From positions 105,869-169,868 of the forward strand of contig NZ_BMVG01000016.1 of the NCBI RefSeq assembly GCF_014650595.1: a stretch of 64,000 nt of DNA, written 5' to 3'. Made by a program: the position numbers and the translations under genes. Below, one piece after another: positions 27,574 to 35,941 of this stretch. The notes under the pieces are model-generated. The model was given only the letters and a program-made list of their open reading frames with translations, did no database searches and was not told where the DNA came from. Numbering within the stretch: position 1 is the first letter of the stretch; the number at the start of each line of letters is the position of its first letter. The DNA is from Streptomyces alanosinicus (lineage in GTDB: Bacteria; Actinomycetota; Actinomycetes; Streptomycetales; Streptomycetaceae).

Positions 27574-28414
27574 TCAAGTCGTCGTCTTCTTCTGGTTACT
27601 TGAGGGCTCTTGGAGACTTTGGAGAGTATCGAGGAGGGCGCGTTCGGCCGGCGTGAACGGGGGGGGCTCGTGGGGCGTGCGCAGCGGACCCAGGGGCGCT
27701 GTCAGCAGGACGGCGGGCCTGACGAGGGTCGCGGGGGCGGCCTGGAGGGAGAGCACATCGGTCAGGGCCGTGTCGGCGTGGAAGGACCCGGTCGCGGTCC
27801 GGGCCAGCCGGCCCACATAGCGGAGCAGGAGACGGTCGGCGAGACCGGGGCTCTTGTCCTTCGTGGTGGGGAAGTGGATGTCCTGCCCGGTGGCGAGGGC
27901 CCAGGCACTGCCGATGGGACGGGCGATGGCGCGCTGGGCCCGCCGGGCGAACGCCGGCGTGAGCCCGTCGGCGAGCAGGTCGCGCAGCGCGACGGCGCCC
28001 TGGGCCGCCACCGAGATGCCCTGACCGTACACAGGGTTGAAGGCCGCGGCCGCGTCACCCAGCGCGACAAGGCCCTGTGGTCAGTGGGCGTGCCCTCGGG
28101 AGAGCGGATGACCATGTTCGTGGTCACCGGGACGCGGTGGGCGCCCGCGGCCGGCAGCAGGGCGGTGCTGCCCGGACGCAGGTCCTCGATCGCCTCGGCG
28201 CCGCCGGTCTGAAGGAAGTGGCAGTGGACGGCCTGGGGACACCGGTACGCGGCGCGGGGCCCTCGGGCAGTTCGTGGGCCTCGACGATCTCGACGTGATC
28301 GAACCGGCCCTTGAGGGCGGCGGCGGCGAGTGTGCCGGCGATGCTCCCCCCCCGATGACGACCGCACGGACGGGGGCACGGCGCGAGGCATCAGTCGTGA
28401 GGGACCGCCTTCAC
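27574..28414 (-). pseudogene. FAD-dependent epoxidase/monooxygenase remnant with internal deletion
   Basis: Three pieces of a geranylgeranyl-hydroquinone-epoxidase-like flavoprotein remain. The N-terminal Rossmann start (VRAVVIGG, then SIAGTLAAAALKG and VEIVEAHELP) is broken at a run of eight C on the plus strand (28347-28354) and again in TGVPQAVHCHFLQ, where a C is missing. A block of roughly 150 residues between NMVIRSPEG and the GD motif VALGDAAAAFNPVYGQGIS is absent. The C-terminal 150 residues from GQGISVAAQGAVALRDLL are intact to the stop. It overlaps the end of the next remnant, as expected for an old operon. Confidence 0.78.
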
Positions 28415-29013
28415 TCAAGGGGTCAACTGGGGCAACAGGTCGGCCAGTTCGGGGGAGGCGAGGGCGAGGGACAGGGGGATCAGATCCTTCGCGCGCCGCT
28501 CCGGCGGGTGCCCGGCATCGTGCGGTGGCACGGGGAGGGCACGCTGCCGATCCCGCGCGGCGAGGATCATGACCCCGTCGGCGGTGACCGCGGCGCGCGG
28601 CTCGTCCCCGCCGTTGCGCAGTGCCGCCTGGTAGGCGGCCTCGTGCGTGGCGGGGTCGCAGTAGGGGTCCAGCGCGAGGATCACGTCGTACAGGAACGTC
28701 TTGCGTGCGGTGAGGAGCGCACGGCCGGGGGAGTACGCCACCATGGCACCGAGGCCCGCAGCGCGCCCGGAGTGGGCACGTTCTGCGGTGCGCGCCACAG
28801 TGGCGTCAGCTGCCGCAACTGCCGTACGACACGGGCGGTCTCCGCCACGCGGGGGCCCGCCGGCGGAAGGGCGAACCCGATGGCGCCGAGAACCGCCACG
28901 GGCGTGGCGAGCTGTACGGAGACCTTGTCGACGAGGAAGCGAAGCCGACCAGACCGTGCAACAGCTCGATGCCGGGGGCCTTTTCGCCGGAGCACACCTT
29001 CCGGGCCCAGCAC
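28415..29013 (-). pseudogene. membrane-protein remnant, probably MAB_1171c/DUF6545-like
   Basis: Two frames together give a C-terminal cytosolic region: last membrane segment (ATPVAVLGAIGFALPPAGP), VVRQLRQLTPLWRA and, after a frame change near 28760, VAYSPGRALLTARKTFLYDVILALDP to a stop at 28415. The pattern resembles the C-terminus of MAB_1171c-family proteins, which in Streptomyces are often followed by an FAD epoxidase gene, as here. The N-terminal membrane domain is missing. The region 29014-29262 upstream shows no further coding. Confidence 0.5.
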
Positions 29014-29262
29014 GCCGAGACGCCCAACTGACCGGAGACGCTGCCGGCGAGGTCCGACAGGCGATTGCGCGGATGATTCAGAGTGGTGTGCGGCACGCGT
29101 ACCGACGGCAGTCCGGTACTGGATGTCAACGCTCGTTTGGAGTCTGGAAACGTTCGTTGACAGTGCGTCTTTGGGCGTAGGGCGACCCTGTTCGGTCCTC
29201 TGTCGGGTCGTCAGGTAGGGGACGGGGGCGACGTAAAGGTCTGCGTATTCCCGCGAGAGGGC

Positions 29263-29293
29263 TTGACGGAGGTATTGGTCTAGGCCTTAATGA
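29263..29293 (+). promoter_or_regulatory. chitinase promoter overlapping a DasR-like (dre) site
   Basis: A -35-like TTGACG (29263-29268) and a -10-like TAATGA region (29286-29293) flank ATTGGTCTAGGCCTTA (29274-29289), which matches 11 of 16 positions of the dre consensus ACTGGTCTAGACCAGT that DasR binds in chitin and GlcNAc genes. A repressor sitting between the two promoter boxes would block transcription until GlcN-6-P releases it. Confidence 0.6.
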
Positions 29294-29318
29294 CACCAGC
29301 TTGTTCATGTGAGCAAAG

Positions 29319-29348
29319 GGTGTTCGCAGATCTGAACATCTGAACACC
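29319..29348 (+). promoter_or_regulatory. 5' leader hairpin with TGTTC/GAACA half-sites
   Basis: GGTGTTC (29319-29325) pairs with GAACACC (29342-29348); inside it TGTTC and GAACA can pair alternatively, and TGAACA is repeated twice in tandem. It lies in the leader between the chitinase promoter and its start, and may be a second protein-binding site or mRNA hairpin. Confidence 0.4.
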
Positions 29349-29408
29349 CGTGTGTCATGCCTCTACCCCCCCCACCAGCGTGCGTCGCGCGCTGCCTCTG
29401 GAGGACAC

Positions 29409-30413
29409 ATGCGTCGAATCAGCCGGTACATGCTGGGCATTGCCGCCACGGTCGGCACCGTGGTGACCCCCGTCCTCGCCCCCGCGGCATCCGCCGTCCC
29501 GGCGGCGGCCAATCCCGGTCCCGGCTTCCCCGCCCGGTACTCCGCGCCCTACGCGGAGACATGGAACTCCCCCTCGGCTCTCGCGGGTGCCCGCAACGCG
29601 TCGGGGCAGAAGTACTTCACCCTGGCCTTCGTCATCGCGGGGAACGGCTGCAACGCGACATTCAACGGGGACACGTCCGTCACCGATGCCTCGTGGGTCT
29701 CCGCCGTCAACTCGCTCCGCGCCGCGGGGGGTGACGTCATCGTGTCCTTCGGCGGCGCCTCCGGGACGGAACTCGGTGCCGCGTGTACGTCGGTCTCCTC
29801 CCTCAAGGCCCAGTACAAGCGGGTGGTGGACAGCCTCAACCTCACTCGCGTCGACCTCGACATCGAGGGCTCGACGCTCGACAACACCGCTGCCAACGAC
29901 CGGCGCGACAAGGCCTTGGCGCAGCTGCAGAGCGAGTACGCGACGGCGGGCCGCCATCTGGACGTCCAGTACACCCTGCCGGTCAACCCCACCGGCCTGG
30001 AGCAGAACTCGATCAACCTGCTCAACAACGCCAAGAGCAACGGGCTGAACGTGAACCTCGTCAACATCATGACGATGGACTACGGGCCGGCCATGGACAT
30101 GGGCAAGGCCGCCACCGATGCGGCGACGGCCCTGCACTCACAGCTCGGCCGGATCTGGACGAGCAAGAGTTCCGCACAGCTGTGGGCCATGGAGGGGAAC
30201 ACCCCGATGATCGGGGTGAACGACACCAAGTCCGAGGTCTTCAGCACCGCCAACGCGTCCACACTGGCCAAATTCGCGGCGTCCAAGGGCATTCAGGAGC
30301 TGTCCTTCTGGTCCCTGGGGCGCGACAAGGCCTGTGCGACGAACGGTCAGCTCTCCGACAGCTGCAGCGGAACCCCGCAGAGCGCCTACCAGTTCACCCG
30401 GACGCTCCGCTGA
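29409..30413 (+). CDS. secreted GH18 chitinase
   Basis: A 334-residue secreted enzyme hydrolysing beta-1,4-GlcNAc links of chitin. The signal peptide covers about residues 1-28 (MRRISRYMLGIAATVG, cleavage near ASA-VPA). The mature chain is a single catalytic TIM barrel with no chitin-binding module: substrate strand GGDVIVSFGGASG and the active-site strand VDLDIEG, where the final Glu is the acid catalyst, then NIMTMDYG and LSFWSLGRD. It is of the small ChiC/ChiD-like GH18 type. ATG at 29409 has GGAGGA upstream. The DasR-like promoter and strong terminator suggest a monocistronic, GlcNAc-controlled gene. Confidence 0.92.
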   Translation: MRRISRYMLGIAATVGTVVTPVLAPAASAVPAAANPGPGFPARYSAPYAETWNSPSALAGARNASGQKYFTLAFVIAGNGCNATFNGDTSVTDASWVSAVNSLRAAGGDVIVSFGGASGTELGAACTSVSSLKAQYKRVVDSLNLTRVDLDIEGSTLDNTAANDRRDKALAQLQSEYATAGRHLDVQYTLPVNPTGLEQNSINLLNNAKSNGLNVNLVNIMTMDYGPAMDMGKAATDAATALHSQLGRIWTSKSSAQLWAMEGNTPMIGVNDTKSEVFSTANASTLAKFAASKGIQELSFWSLGRDKACATNGQLSDSCSGTPQSAYQFTRTLR

Positions 30414-30454
30414 CCCGCGAGGTTCCCTGTATGTGAGGGAACTCCTTCCCTCTC

Positions 30455-30495
30455 CAGGAGCAGGTCCCCGTCCTTCGGGCGGAGACCTGCTCCTG
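30455..30495 (+). terminator. strong hairpin terminator after the chitinase gene
   Basis: A perfect 12-bp stem CAGGAGCAGGTC/GACCTGCTCCTG encloses a loop that contains its own CCCG/CGGG. A smaller stem GTTCCCT/AGGGAAC lies just before it (about 30421-30442). Together they form a convincing terminator 40 bases after the stop. Confidence 0.75.
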
Positions 30496-30649
30496 CGGTG
30501 TTTCCTCGGCGATGGCGGGTGTCCATCGACGCGGCTCGCCGGGATCTGTGCGACGTTTTATGCCGTTATCGACTCTTCGGGAGCCGACGGCCCGCCGCCC
30601 GACCGCCCGCCGAGAACGCCGAGAACGTCGAGAAGAGAAGTGATCCCGC

Positions 30650-33247
30650 ATGTCAGAGAACGCCGGCATCGCCGGAATCCACGACGTCACCGTGGTCGGC
30701 GGAGGAGTCATCGGCGCCTCCTGGGCGGCGCTGTTCCTCGCCCGCGGCCTGTCCGTCACCGTCAGCGACCCGCAGCCCGGCATCGACGAGGCCGTGCTCG
30801 GGCACCTCGCCGAGGCCGCGCCCTCGCTGCGGGCGCTCGGGCTGGACACCTCCGAACTGACCGCCCGGCTCGGCTTCGAGCCGGACCTGGCCACCGCCGT
30901 CCGCGCCGCGGACCTGGTGCAGGAGAACGGCCCGGAGCGGCTCGCCGCCAAGCACGCGATGTGGCGCACCACCGAGGAGAACGCCCCCGCCGACGCCCTG
31001 TTCGCCACCTCCACCTCCGGCATCCCCGCCACCGAGATCGCCACCGCCCTCAAGGACCCGGGACGGCTCGTCGTCGGCCACCCCTTCAACCCGTCGCACC
31101 TGATGCCCCTGGTGGAGGTCGTACCGGGGGAACACACCTCGTACGAGACGGTCGAACGCGCCCGTGCCTTCTACCGGGCACTCGGCAAGCGCCCGCAGGT
31201 GCTGCGCAAGGAAGTGCCGGGATTCGTCGCCAACCGGCTGCAGTCGGCCCTCTTCCGCGAGTGCGTGCACCTGGTGGGCGAAGGCGTCGTCACGATGCAG
31301 GAACTGGACGACATCGTCACCTCGTCCCTCGGACAGCGATGGGCCGTCGTCGGCCCCTTCCGCTCCTTCCACCTCGGTGGCGGCGAGGGCGGACTGCCCC
31401 ACTTCATGAGCCACCTCGGCATCGGCATGGAGCGCCGCTGGGCCGACATGGCCCAGGAACAGGTCGCCTTCGACGAGCCGACCAGGCGTCTGCTGACCGA
31501 GCAGGCGCAGGACTTCGGCGGCACCGTCGGCGAACTCGCCGCCGAGCGCGACCGCAGACAGATCGCCGTCATGCGCGCCCTCGGCGACCGCTTCGACAGC
31601 TGCCCCGGCCCCGCACCACACCGCATGCCCCGCCCTTGCCTTCACCCCACCCCACCGCACCCCACCCCCACCCCGCCCCGCCACGGGATCCCGACACCGC
31701 AAAGGCTCCCCCCTCCCATGAGCGCTGACGAACTCACCGACCGCGTCCAGAAGGCCCTCGCCGACCCGGTCACCCACGACGACGGCTTCGACACCCACGA
31801 AGCCCTGCGCGACGTCCTCGCCTCGGCCGGCCTGTGCCCCGCCGACAGCGGCGGGAAGATCACCTTCATCGGCAGCGACCCGGTCGTCCCGAGCATCATG
31901 CGCCTGGGCGCCGTCCCCGCCCTGGGCATGACCGCCAAGTCCGTCGCCCTGGCCGCCCTGTGGCGACACCGCGGCGGCGAGGGCCAGGACATCACCATGG
32001 ACCTGCGCAAGGCCCCGCACCGGCTGTGCCCCTTCTACGACAAGAAGTGGGAACTCCTGGGCGGCTACCCCGGCGGCACGCCCGCGGATCCGGCCAATCC
32101 CCTCGGCTTCGACTTCTACCAGGCGCGCGACGGCCGCTGGGTCATGCCGCTCAACCCCTACCCGAAGATCAAGAACGGTGTGTACAAACTGCTGCGGACC
32201 TGGCCCGAGAAGCAGGCCGTCGCGGACGCCGTCGCCCAGTGGAACGCCGCCGACCTGGAGCAGGCCGGCGACGAGGCCGGCGTCGTCATGCCGATGCTGC
32301 GCACCACCGAGGAGTTCCTCCGGGAAGCGGCCTACGAGCACATCGCCGAGGGACCCCTCATCAAGATCGAGAAGATCGGCGACAGCGCACCCGAACCGCT
32401 CGCCGGCGCGGCCGCCCAGCCGCTGTCGGGTGTACGCGCCCTGGGCATGGGCCACATCATCGCCGGCGCCGGAGTCGGCAGGGACCTCGCCCAGCACGGC
32501 GCCGATGTGCTGAACATCTGGCGGCCGGGTGAACTGGAGCACGACTCCACCTACAACACCGCCAACGTCGGCGTCCGCTCCACCTTCATCGACCCCTACG
32601 GCCCCGAGGGCCGGGCGAAGATCCACACACTGCTGCGCGACGCCGATGTCTTCTACGCCAACCGCCGCCCCGGCTACCTGGCGAAGATCGGCCTGAGCGC
32701 CGAAGAGGCCGCCGCAGTCCACCCCGGCATCATCCACCTCAGCATCTCGCTCGCCGGCGAGAGCGGCCCATGGACCCACCGCGTCGGCTTCGACCAGACG
32801 GCCGGCGCGCTCAGCGGCATCATGCTGATGGAGGGCGCGGACGGTGTCGCCGCCCGGCCGACCAGCACGCCCACCCTGCCGTACATCAGCGTCGTCAACG
32901 ACTACGTCCTGTCCTGGCTGGCCACGACCGGAGCGATCGCCGCGCTGATGCGCCGCGCCGTCGACGGCGGCAGCTATCGCGTCACCCTCAACCTCACCCG
33001 CATCGCCACCTGGATCCTCAGCCTCGGCGTCTTCGACCGCGACTACGCCCACGAGGTCGCCCTCGACCCCGACCCCGACTCCCCGCACGCCTACCTGGAC
33101 CCGGACACCTTCACCGCGGACACCCCCTGCGGCCACTACCAGGGCGTCACCGACCAGGTCATCATGTCCAGGACTCCCGGCCGCTTCCGGGACGTCCTGC
33201 TGCCTCGCGGCAGCAGCGCCCCCGTCTGGCTTCCCCGATACAGCTGA
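30650..33247 (+). CDS. 3-hydroxyacyl-CoA dehydrogenase joined in frame to a family III CoA-transferase
   Basis: An uninterrupted 865-residue ORF. Residues 1-310 form an NAD-dependent 3-hydroxyacyl-CoA/L-carnitine dehydrogenase (VVGGGVIGASWAALFLARG; GHPFNPSHLMPLVEVVPG; KEVPGFVANRLQSALFRE). After a Pro/His-rich stretch (about 312-356), residues 357-865 form a CaiB/BaiF CoA-transferase (VFYANRRPGYLAKIGLS; candidate nucleophile Asp in HRVGFDQTAGALSG). Elsewhere these are separate genes, and the linker looks like translated intergenic DNA, with an ATG at 31718 where the transferase normally starts. Loss of the first stop codon by mutation is likely; both enzymes could still be made. Role: activation and oxidation of a hydroxy- or carnitine-like acid. 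Confidence 0.82.
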   Translation: MSENAGIAGIHDVTVVGGGVIGASWAALFLARGLSVTVSDPQPGIDEAVLGHLAEAAPSLRALGLDTSELTARLGFEPDLATAVRAADLVQENGPERLAAKHAMWRTTEENAPADALFATSTSGIPATEIATALKDPGRLVVGHPFNPSHLMPLVEVVPGEHTSYETVERARAFYRALGKRPQVLRKEVPGFVANRLQSALFRECVHLVGEGVVTMQELDDIVTSSLGQRWAVVGPFRSFHLGGGEGGLPHFMSHLGIGMERRWADMAQEQVAFDEPTRRLLTEQAQDFGGTVGELAAERDRRQIAVMRALGDRFDSCPGPAPHRMPRPCLHPTPPHPTPTPPRHGIPTPQRLPPPMSADELTDRVQKALADPVTHDDGFDTHEALRDVLASAGLCPADSGGKITFIGSDPVVPSIMRLGAVPALGMTAKSVALAALWRHRGGEGQDITMDLRKAPHRLCPFYDKKWELLGGYPGGTPADPANPLGFDFYQARDGRWVMPLNPYPKIKNGVYKLLRTWPEKQAVADAVAQWNAADLEQAGDEAGVVMPMLRTTEEFLREAAYEHIAEGPLIKIEKIGDSAPEPLAGAAAQPLSGVRALGMGHIIAGAGVGRDLAQHGADVLNIWRPGELEHDSTYNTANVGVRSTFIDPYGPEGRAKIHTLLRDADVFYANRRPGYLAKIGLSAEEAAAVHPGIIHLSISLAGESGPWTHRVGFDQTAGALSGIMLMEGADGVAARPTSTPTLPYISVVNDYVLSWLATTGAIAALMRRAVDGGSYRVTLNLTRIATWILSLGVFDRDYAHEVALDPDPDSPHAYLDPDTFTADTPCGHYQGVTDQVIMSRTPGRFRDVLLPRGSSAPVWLPRYS
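31590..31717 (+). other. Pro/His-rich linker or former intergenic region between the two enzymes
   Basis: C-rich DNA made of CCCCA/CCCCC runs encodes RPCLHPTPPHPTPTPPRHG. Composition differs from both flanking domains, and the second enzyme has its own ATG at 31718 with only a weak purine run (GCAAAGG) upstream. It most likely represents a spacer that became readable after an indel or stop loss. Confidence 0.55.
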
Positions 33248-33256
33248 CAGTTCCTG

Positions 33257-33291
33257 TGTACGGGATGTACGGATGTACGGGATGTACGGGG
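33257..33291. repeat. short tandem repeat, four copies of TGTACGG(G)A
   Basis: Units start at 33257, 33266, 33274 and 33283 (TGTACGGGA, TGTACGGA, TGTACGGGA, TGTACGGGG), between the convergent CoA-transferase and synthetase genes. Probably a slippage repeat without coding role. Confidence 0.7.
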
Positions 33292-33311
33292 GCGGGTGAG
33301 GTCAGAGGCGT

Positions 33312-35609
33312 TCAGTCGACTCGGGTGATCGGCATGCCCTGCCAGCTGCCGCCCGCCGGAACCCGCTCCGCCGCCATGACCAGCGAGCTCGCGCCCACCC
33401 GTGCCGCCTCTCCCAGCGCGCTGCCCGGCAGGACGACGCTGTGCGGGCCGAGCACCGACCGGCTGCGCACCTCGACCGGCTCCAGCCGCATGACCCGGTC
33501 GTGGAACAGGTGCGTCTGCAGAACACAGCCACGGTTCACGACCGCGCCGTCGCCGACGCTGATCAGATCCGGCTCGGGGAACCAGTGCGTCTCGCACCAC
33601 ACGCCCCGGCCGATCCTCGCGCCCATGCCGCGCAGCCACCAGTTCAGCTGGGTCAGGCCGCCACGCCGGTGGTCACCCGGCCTGATCCGGCCGCGCAGCA
33701 GACGTGCGCCGCCGGCCGCCAGCAGGACGCGGCTGGGGGAGGCGAACATCACCAGCCAGGCGGGGGCGAGCAGCCACCAGGACACGGTCGGCAGCCAGGA
33801 GGTGCGGCCGGCTGCGGCGAGCACGTCGCCGGCGAGTCCGAGGGAGAGCACCCAGCGCAGCCCGGGAACGCAGAGCAGCAGCGGCTGCAGCCCGGTCTGG
33901 ACCCAGCCGGTCCACCAAGGCGTTCCCCGCGCGATCTCGTCGTCATGCGTGCCCCGGTCGTCCTCGCTCGGCTGGAGCCGCGGTGGCGTGCCGGGGTCGG
34001 GGGCCACGGCCAGGGACATCATGCGTGCGTGCAGTGCGGCGGGAGTGGGATGGCGGTAGAGGTCGGCGACGGAGACTTCGGGGAAGCGTTCGCGCAGTAC
34101 GGACACGAGCCGGGCCGCGGCGAGACTGGTACCGCCGAGGTCGAAGAAGTCGTCCTCGCTCGTCACGTCCGCGCCGAGCATGTCGCTCCAGACGCCGAGC
34201 ATCCATGTGACGACCGGGTCGATGACGACCGTGGCCTCGGCGGCGCTCACTTCTGAGCCGGCGCTCTGCTCCACACCGGCGGCCTGCTCCACACCGGCGG
34301 CCTGCTCCGCGCCGGCGCGTTGCTCCGGGACGGTGGGATGTGCCGGCAGCGGCCACGGCGGTGCGTCGCGGTCGGCCTTGCCCGAGCCGGGGGTCGGGAA
34401 CTCGGCGAGCACCGCGAGCCTCGGTACGAGGGGCGCCGGCAGTTGTTCGCGCAGCCGCCGGGCCGCGTCGGTCCGGTCGAACGCGGCCGGGTCGCCGTCG
34501 GCCGGGACGACGTAGCCGACCAGGACGTCGAGGCCCCCGGCCGTGCGCCGGACCGTCGCCGCGGCCGCGGCGACGGAGGGCAGGCCGAGCAACGCGACCT
34601 CGACCTCGCCGAGTTCGACGCGTCGGCCACCGATCTTGACCTGGTCGTCGGCGCGGCCGATGAACTCCAGGCCCTGGGGGCCGGCCCGGACGAGGTCGCC
34701 GCTGCGGTAGGCGCGGTCCCAGCGCAGGGACGGCAGCGCCGGGTACCGCTCCGCGTCCTTGACGGGATCGAGGTAGCGGCCGAGACCGGCGCCCGCGATG
34801 ACCAGCTCACCGGTCTCGCCCCAGGCGACGGGCTCGCCGCTCGGGTCGACGACGGCGAGTTCCCAGCCGGCCAGCGGCAGCCCGATGCGTACGGGTTCGC
34901 CGTCGACGAGCCGGGTGGCGCAGGAGACGACCGTCGCCTCGGTGGGGCCGTACGTGTTCCACACCTCGCGGCCGTGGCAGGCGAAGCGCCTGACCACCTC
35001 CGGCGGGCAGGCCTCACCGCCGACGATCAGCAGCCGTACGGCGGCGAGCATCTCCCGTGACCACAGCGCGGCCAGGGTCGGGACGGTGGAGACGACGCTG
35101 ATCTTGCGTTCCCGCAGCCACGGGCCGAGGTCGGCGCCGGTCCGCACCAGGGCGCGGGGCGCGGGCACCAGACAGGCGCCATGTCCCCAGGCCAGCCACA
35201 TCTCCTCGCAGGAGGCGTCGAAGGCGACGGACAGGCCCGCCAGTACGCGGTCGCCGGGGCCGATCGGTGCCCGGGGCAGGAACAGCCGGGCCTCCGCGTC
35301 CACGAAGGCGGCGGCCGAACGATAGCTGATCGCGACGCCCTTCGGCTTGCCGGTCGAGCCGGAGGTGAAGATGATCCAGGCGTCGTCGCCGGGTTCCGGG
35401 CGGCCCAGCAGACCGCGCGGGACGATGGCCGGGCGGGCCCGTACGTCGTACCTGTCGCCGTACCCGTACCCGTACCCGTCGGGATCCTCGCCGCCGGCGC
35501 GGGGGCGGACCGGTACACGGCCGGCTCGCTGGTGAGGAGAGGCAGACTCCGGTCTCCTCCAAGACCTTCGTATTTCCTCGCTGCCACCTCGGGTGTCAAT
35601 TTTGGTCAT
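33312..35609 (-). CDS. shortened Pls/PosA-type nonribosomal peptide synthetase
   Basis: A 765-residue ORF with the sequence style of the membrane-linked Pls (poly-lysine synthetase-like) family. Order: adenylation core beginning abruptly at A3 (IIFTSGSTGKPKG), NTYGPTEATV (A5), YRSGDLVR and GRADDQVKIGGRRVE (A7-A8); a 6-residue repeat linker (AGVEQA type, about 435-460); carrier domain with phosphopantetheine Ser in FFDLGGTSLAAARL; one pair of membrane helices; then a left-handed beta-helix-like end (ISVGDGAVVNRGCVLQTHLF). Family members are about 1300 residues, so the first half of the adenylation domain and most of the C-terminal tandem domains are missing, though in frame. Adenylation by this protein is doubtful. 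Confidence 0.75.
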   Translation of the reverse strand: MTKIDTRGGSEEIRRSWRRPESASPHQRAGRVPVRPRAGGEDPDGYGYGYGDRYDVRARPAIVPRGLLGRPEPGDDAWIIFTSGSTGKPKGVAISYRSAAAFVDAEARLFLPRAPIGPGDRVLAGLSVAFDASCEEMWLAWGHGACLVPAPRALVRTGADLGPWLRERKISVVSTVPTLAALWSREMLAAVRLLIVGGEACPPEVVRRFACHGREVWNTYGPTEATVVSCATRLVDGEPVRIGLPLAGWELAVVDPSGEPVAWGETGELVIAGAGLGRYLDPVKDAERYPALPSLRWDRAYRSGDLVRAGPQGLEFIGRADDQVKIGGRRVELGEVEVALLGLPSVAAAAATVRRTAGGLDVLVGYVVPADGDPAAFDRTDAARRLREQLPAPLVPRLAVLAEFPTPGSGKADRDAPPWPLPAHPTVPEQRAGAEQAAGVEQAAGVEQSAGSEVSAAEATVVIDPVVTWMLGVWSDMLGADVTSEDDFFDLGGTSLAAARLVSVLRERFPEVSVADLYRHPTPAALHARMMSLAVAPDPGTPPRLQPSEDDRGTHDDEIARGTPWWTGWVQTGLQPLLLCVPGLRWVLSLGLAGDVLAAAGRTSWLPTVSWWLLAPAWLVMFASPSRVLLAAGGARLLRGRIRPGDHRRGGLTQLNWWLRGMGARIGRGVWCETHWFPEPDLISVGDGAVVNRGCVLQTHLFHDRVMRLEPVEVRSRSVLGPHSVVLPGSALGEAARVGASSLVMAAERVPAGGSWQGMPITRVD
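34257..34325 (-). repeat. 18-bp tandem repeat in the synthetase linker
   Basis: About three and a half copies of an 18-bp unit encode A-G-x-E-Q-A repeats between the adenylation and carrier domains. The copies are near-identical, suggesting recent slippage; copy number may vary between strains. Confidence 0.6.
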
Positions 35610-35941
35610 CCCCCTCAGGTCGGGCTCATACGGTTTGCAAAAGAACCATAGATGGGGCGACCTGTGGATCCCTGCGTGGGAATCTGTGAAAAGCCATTTG
35701 ATGGGTTGAATTTTAGATTCAATTGCCTCTGACCTGCAACTTTTGTCTTCCTGGAATTGTCGCGGAACCGTCGTGGCGCCCGTGACGAATAAACGGCGGA
35801 TAAAAATTCCATGAAATGGAGAGCTGGGTTCGGTTTACTTCGCGCGCCCTTACCTTGGTAATTCGGTGTGAGTCTTCCGGGTGTGTCGCATATGGCGAGG
35901 CGGGCTGTCACCGGTCCCGTACACTCCCGTACAGTCCGTGC
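35610..35941. promoter_or_regulatory. AT-rich intergenic region between synthetase remnant and P450
   Basis: About 330 bases with no gene and clearly lower GC than the flanks, holding stretches such as GAATTTTAGATTCAATT and GGATAAAAATTCC. TGGAATT (35751 region) and AATTCCA (35807 region) form a distant inverted repeat. It probably contains the divergent promoters for both genes; no specific regulator site is recognised. Confidence 0.4.

Noticed and set aside
30653..33136. Long antisense frame opposite the dehydrogenase/CoA-transferase ORF
   Set aside because: Composition is typical of complement reading in high-GC DNA, no motifs, while the sense strand encodes two recognised enzymes.
35610..35941. 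Possible small gene in the AT-rich region before the P450
   Set aside because: Open frames there lack ribosome-binding sites and coding bias; it looks like a promoter region.
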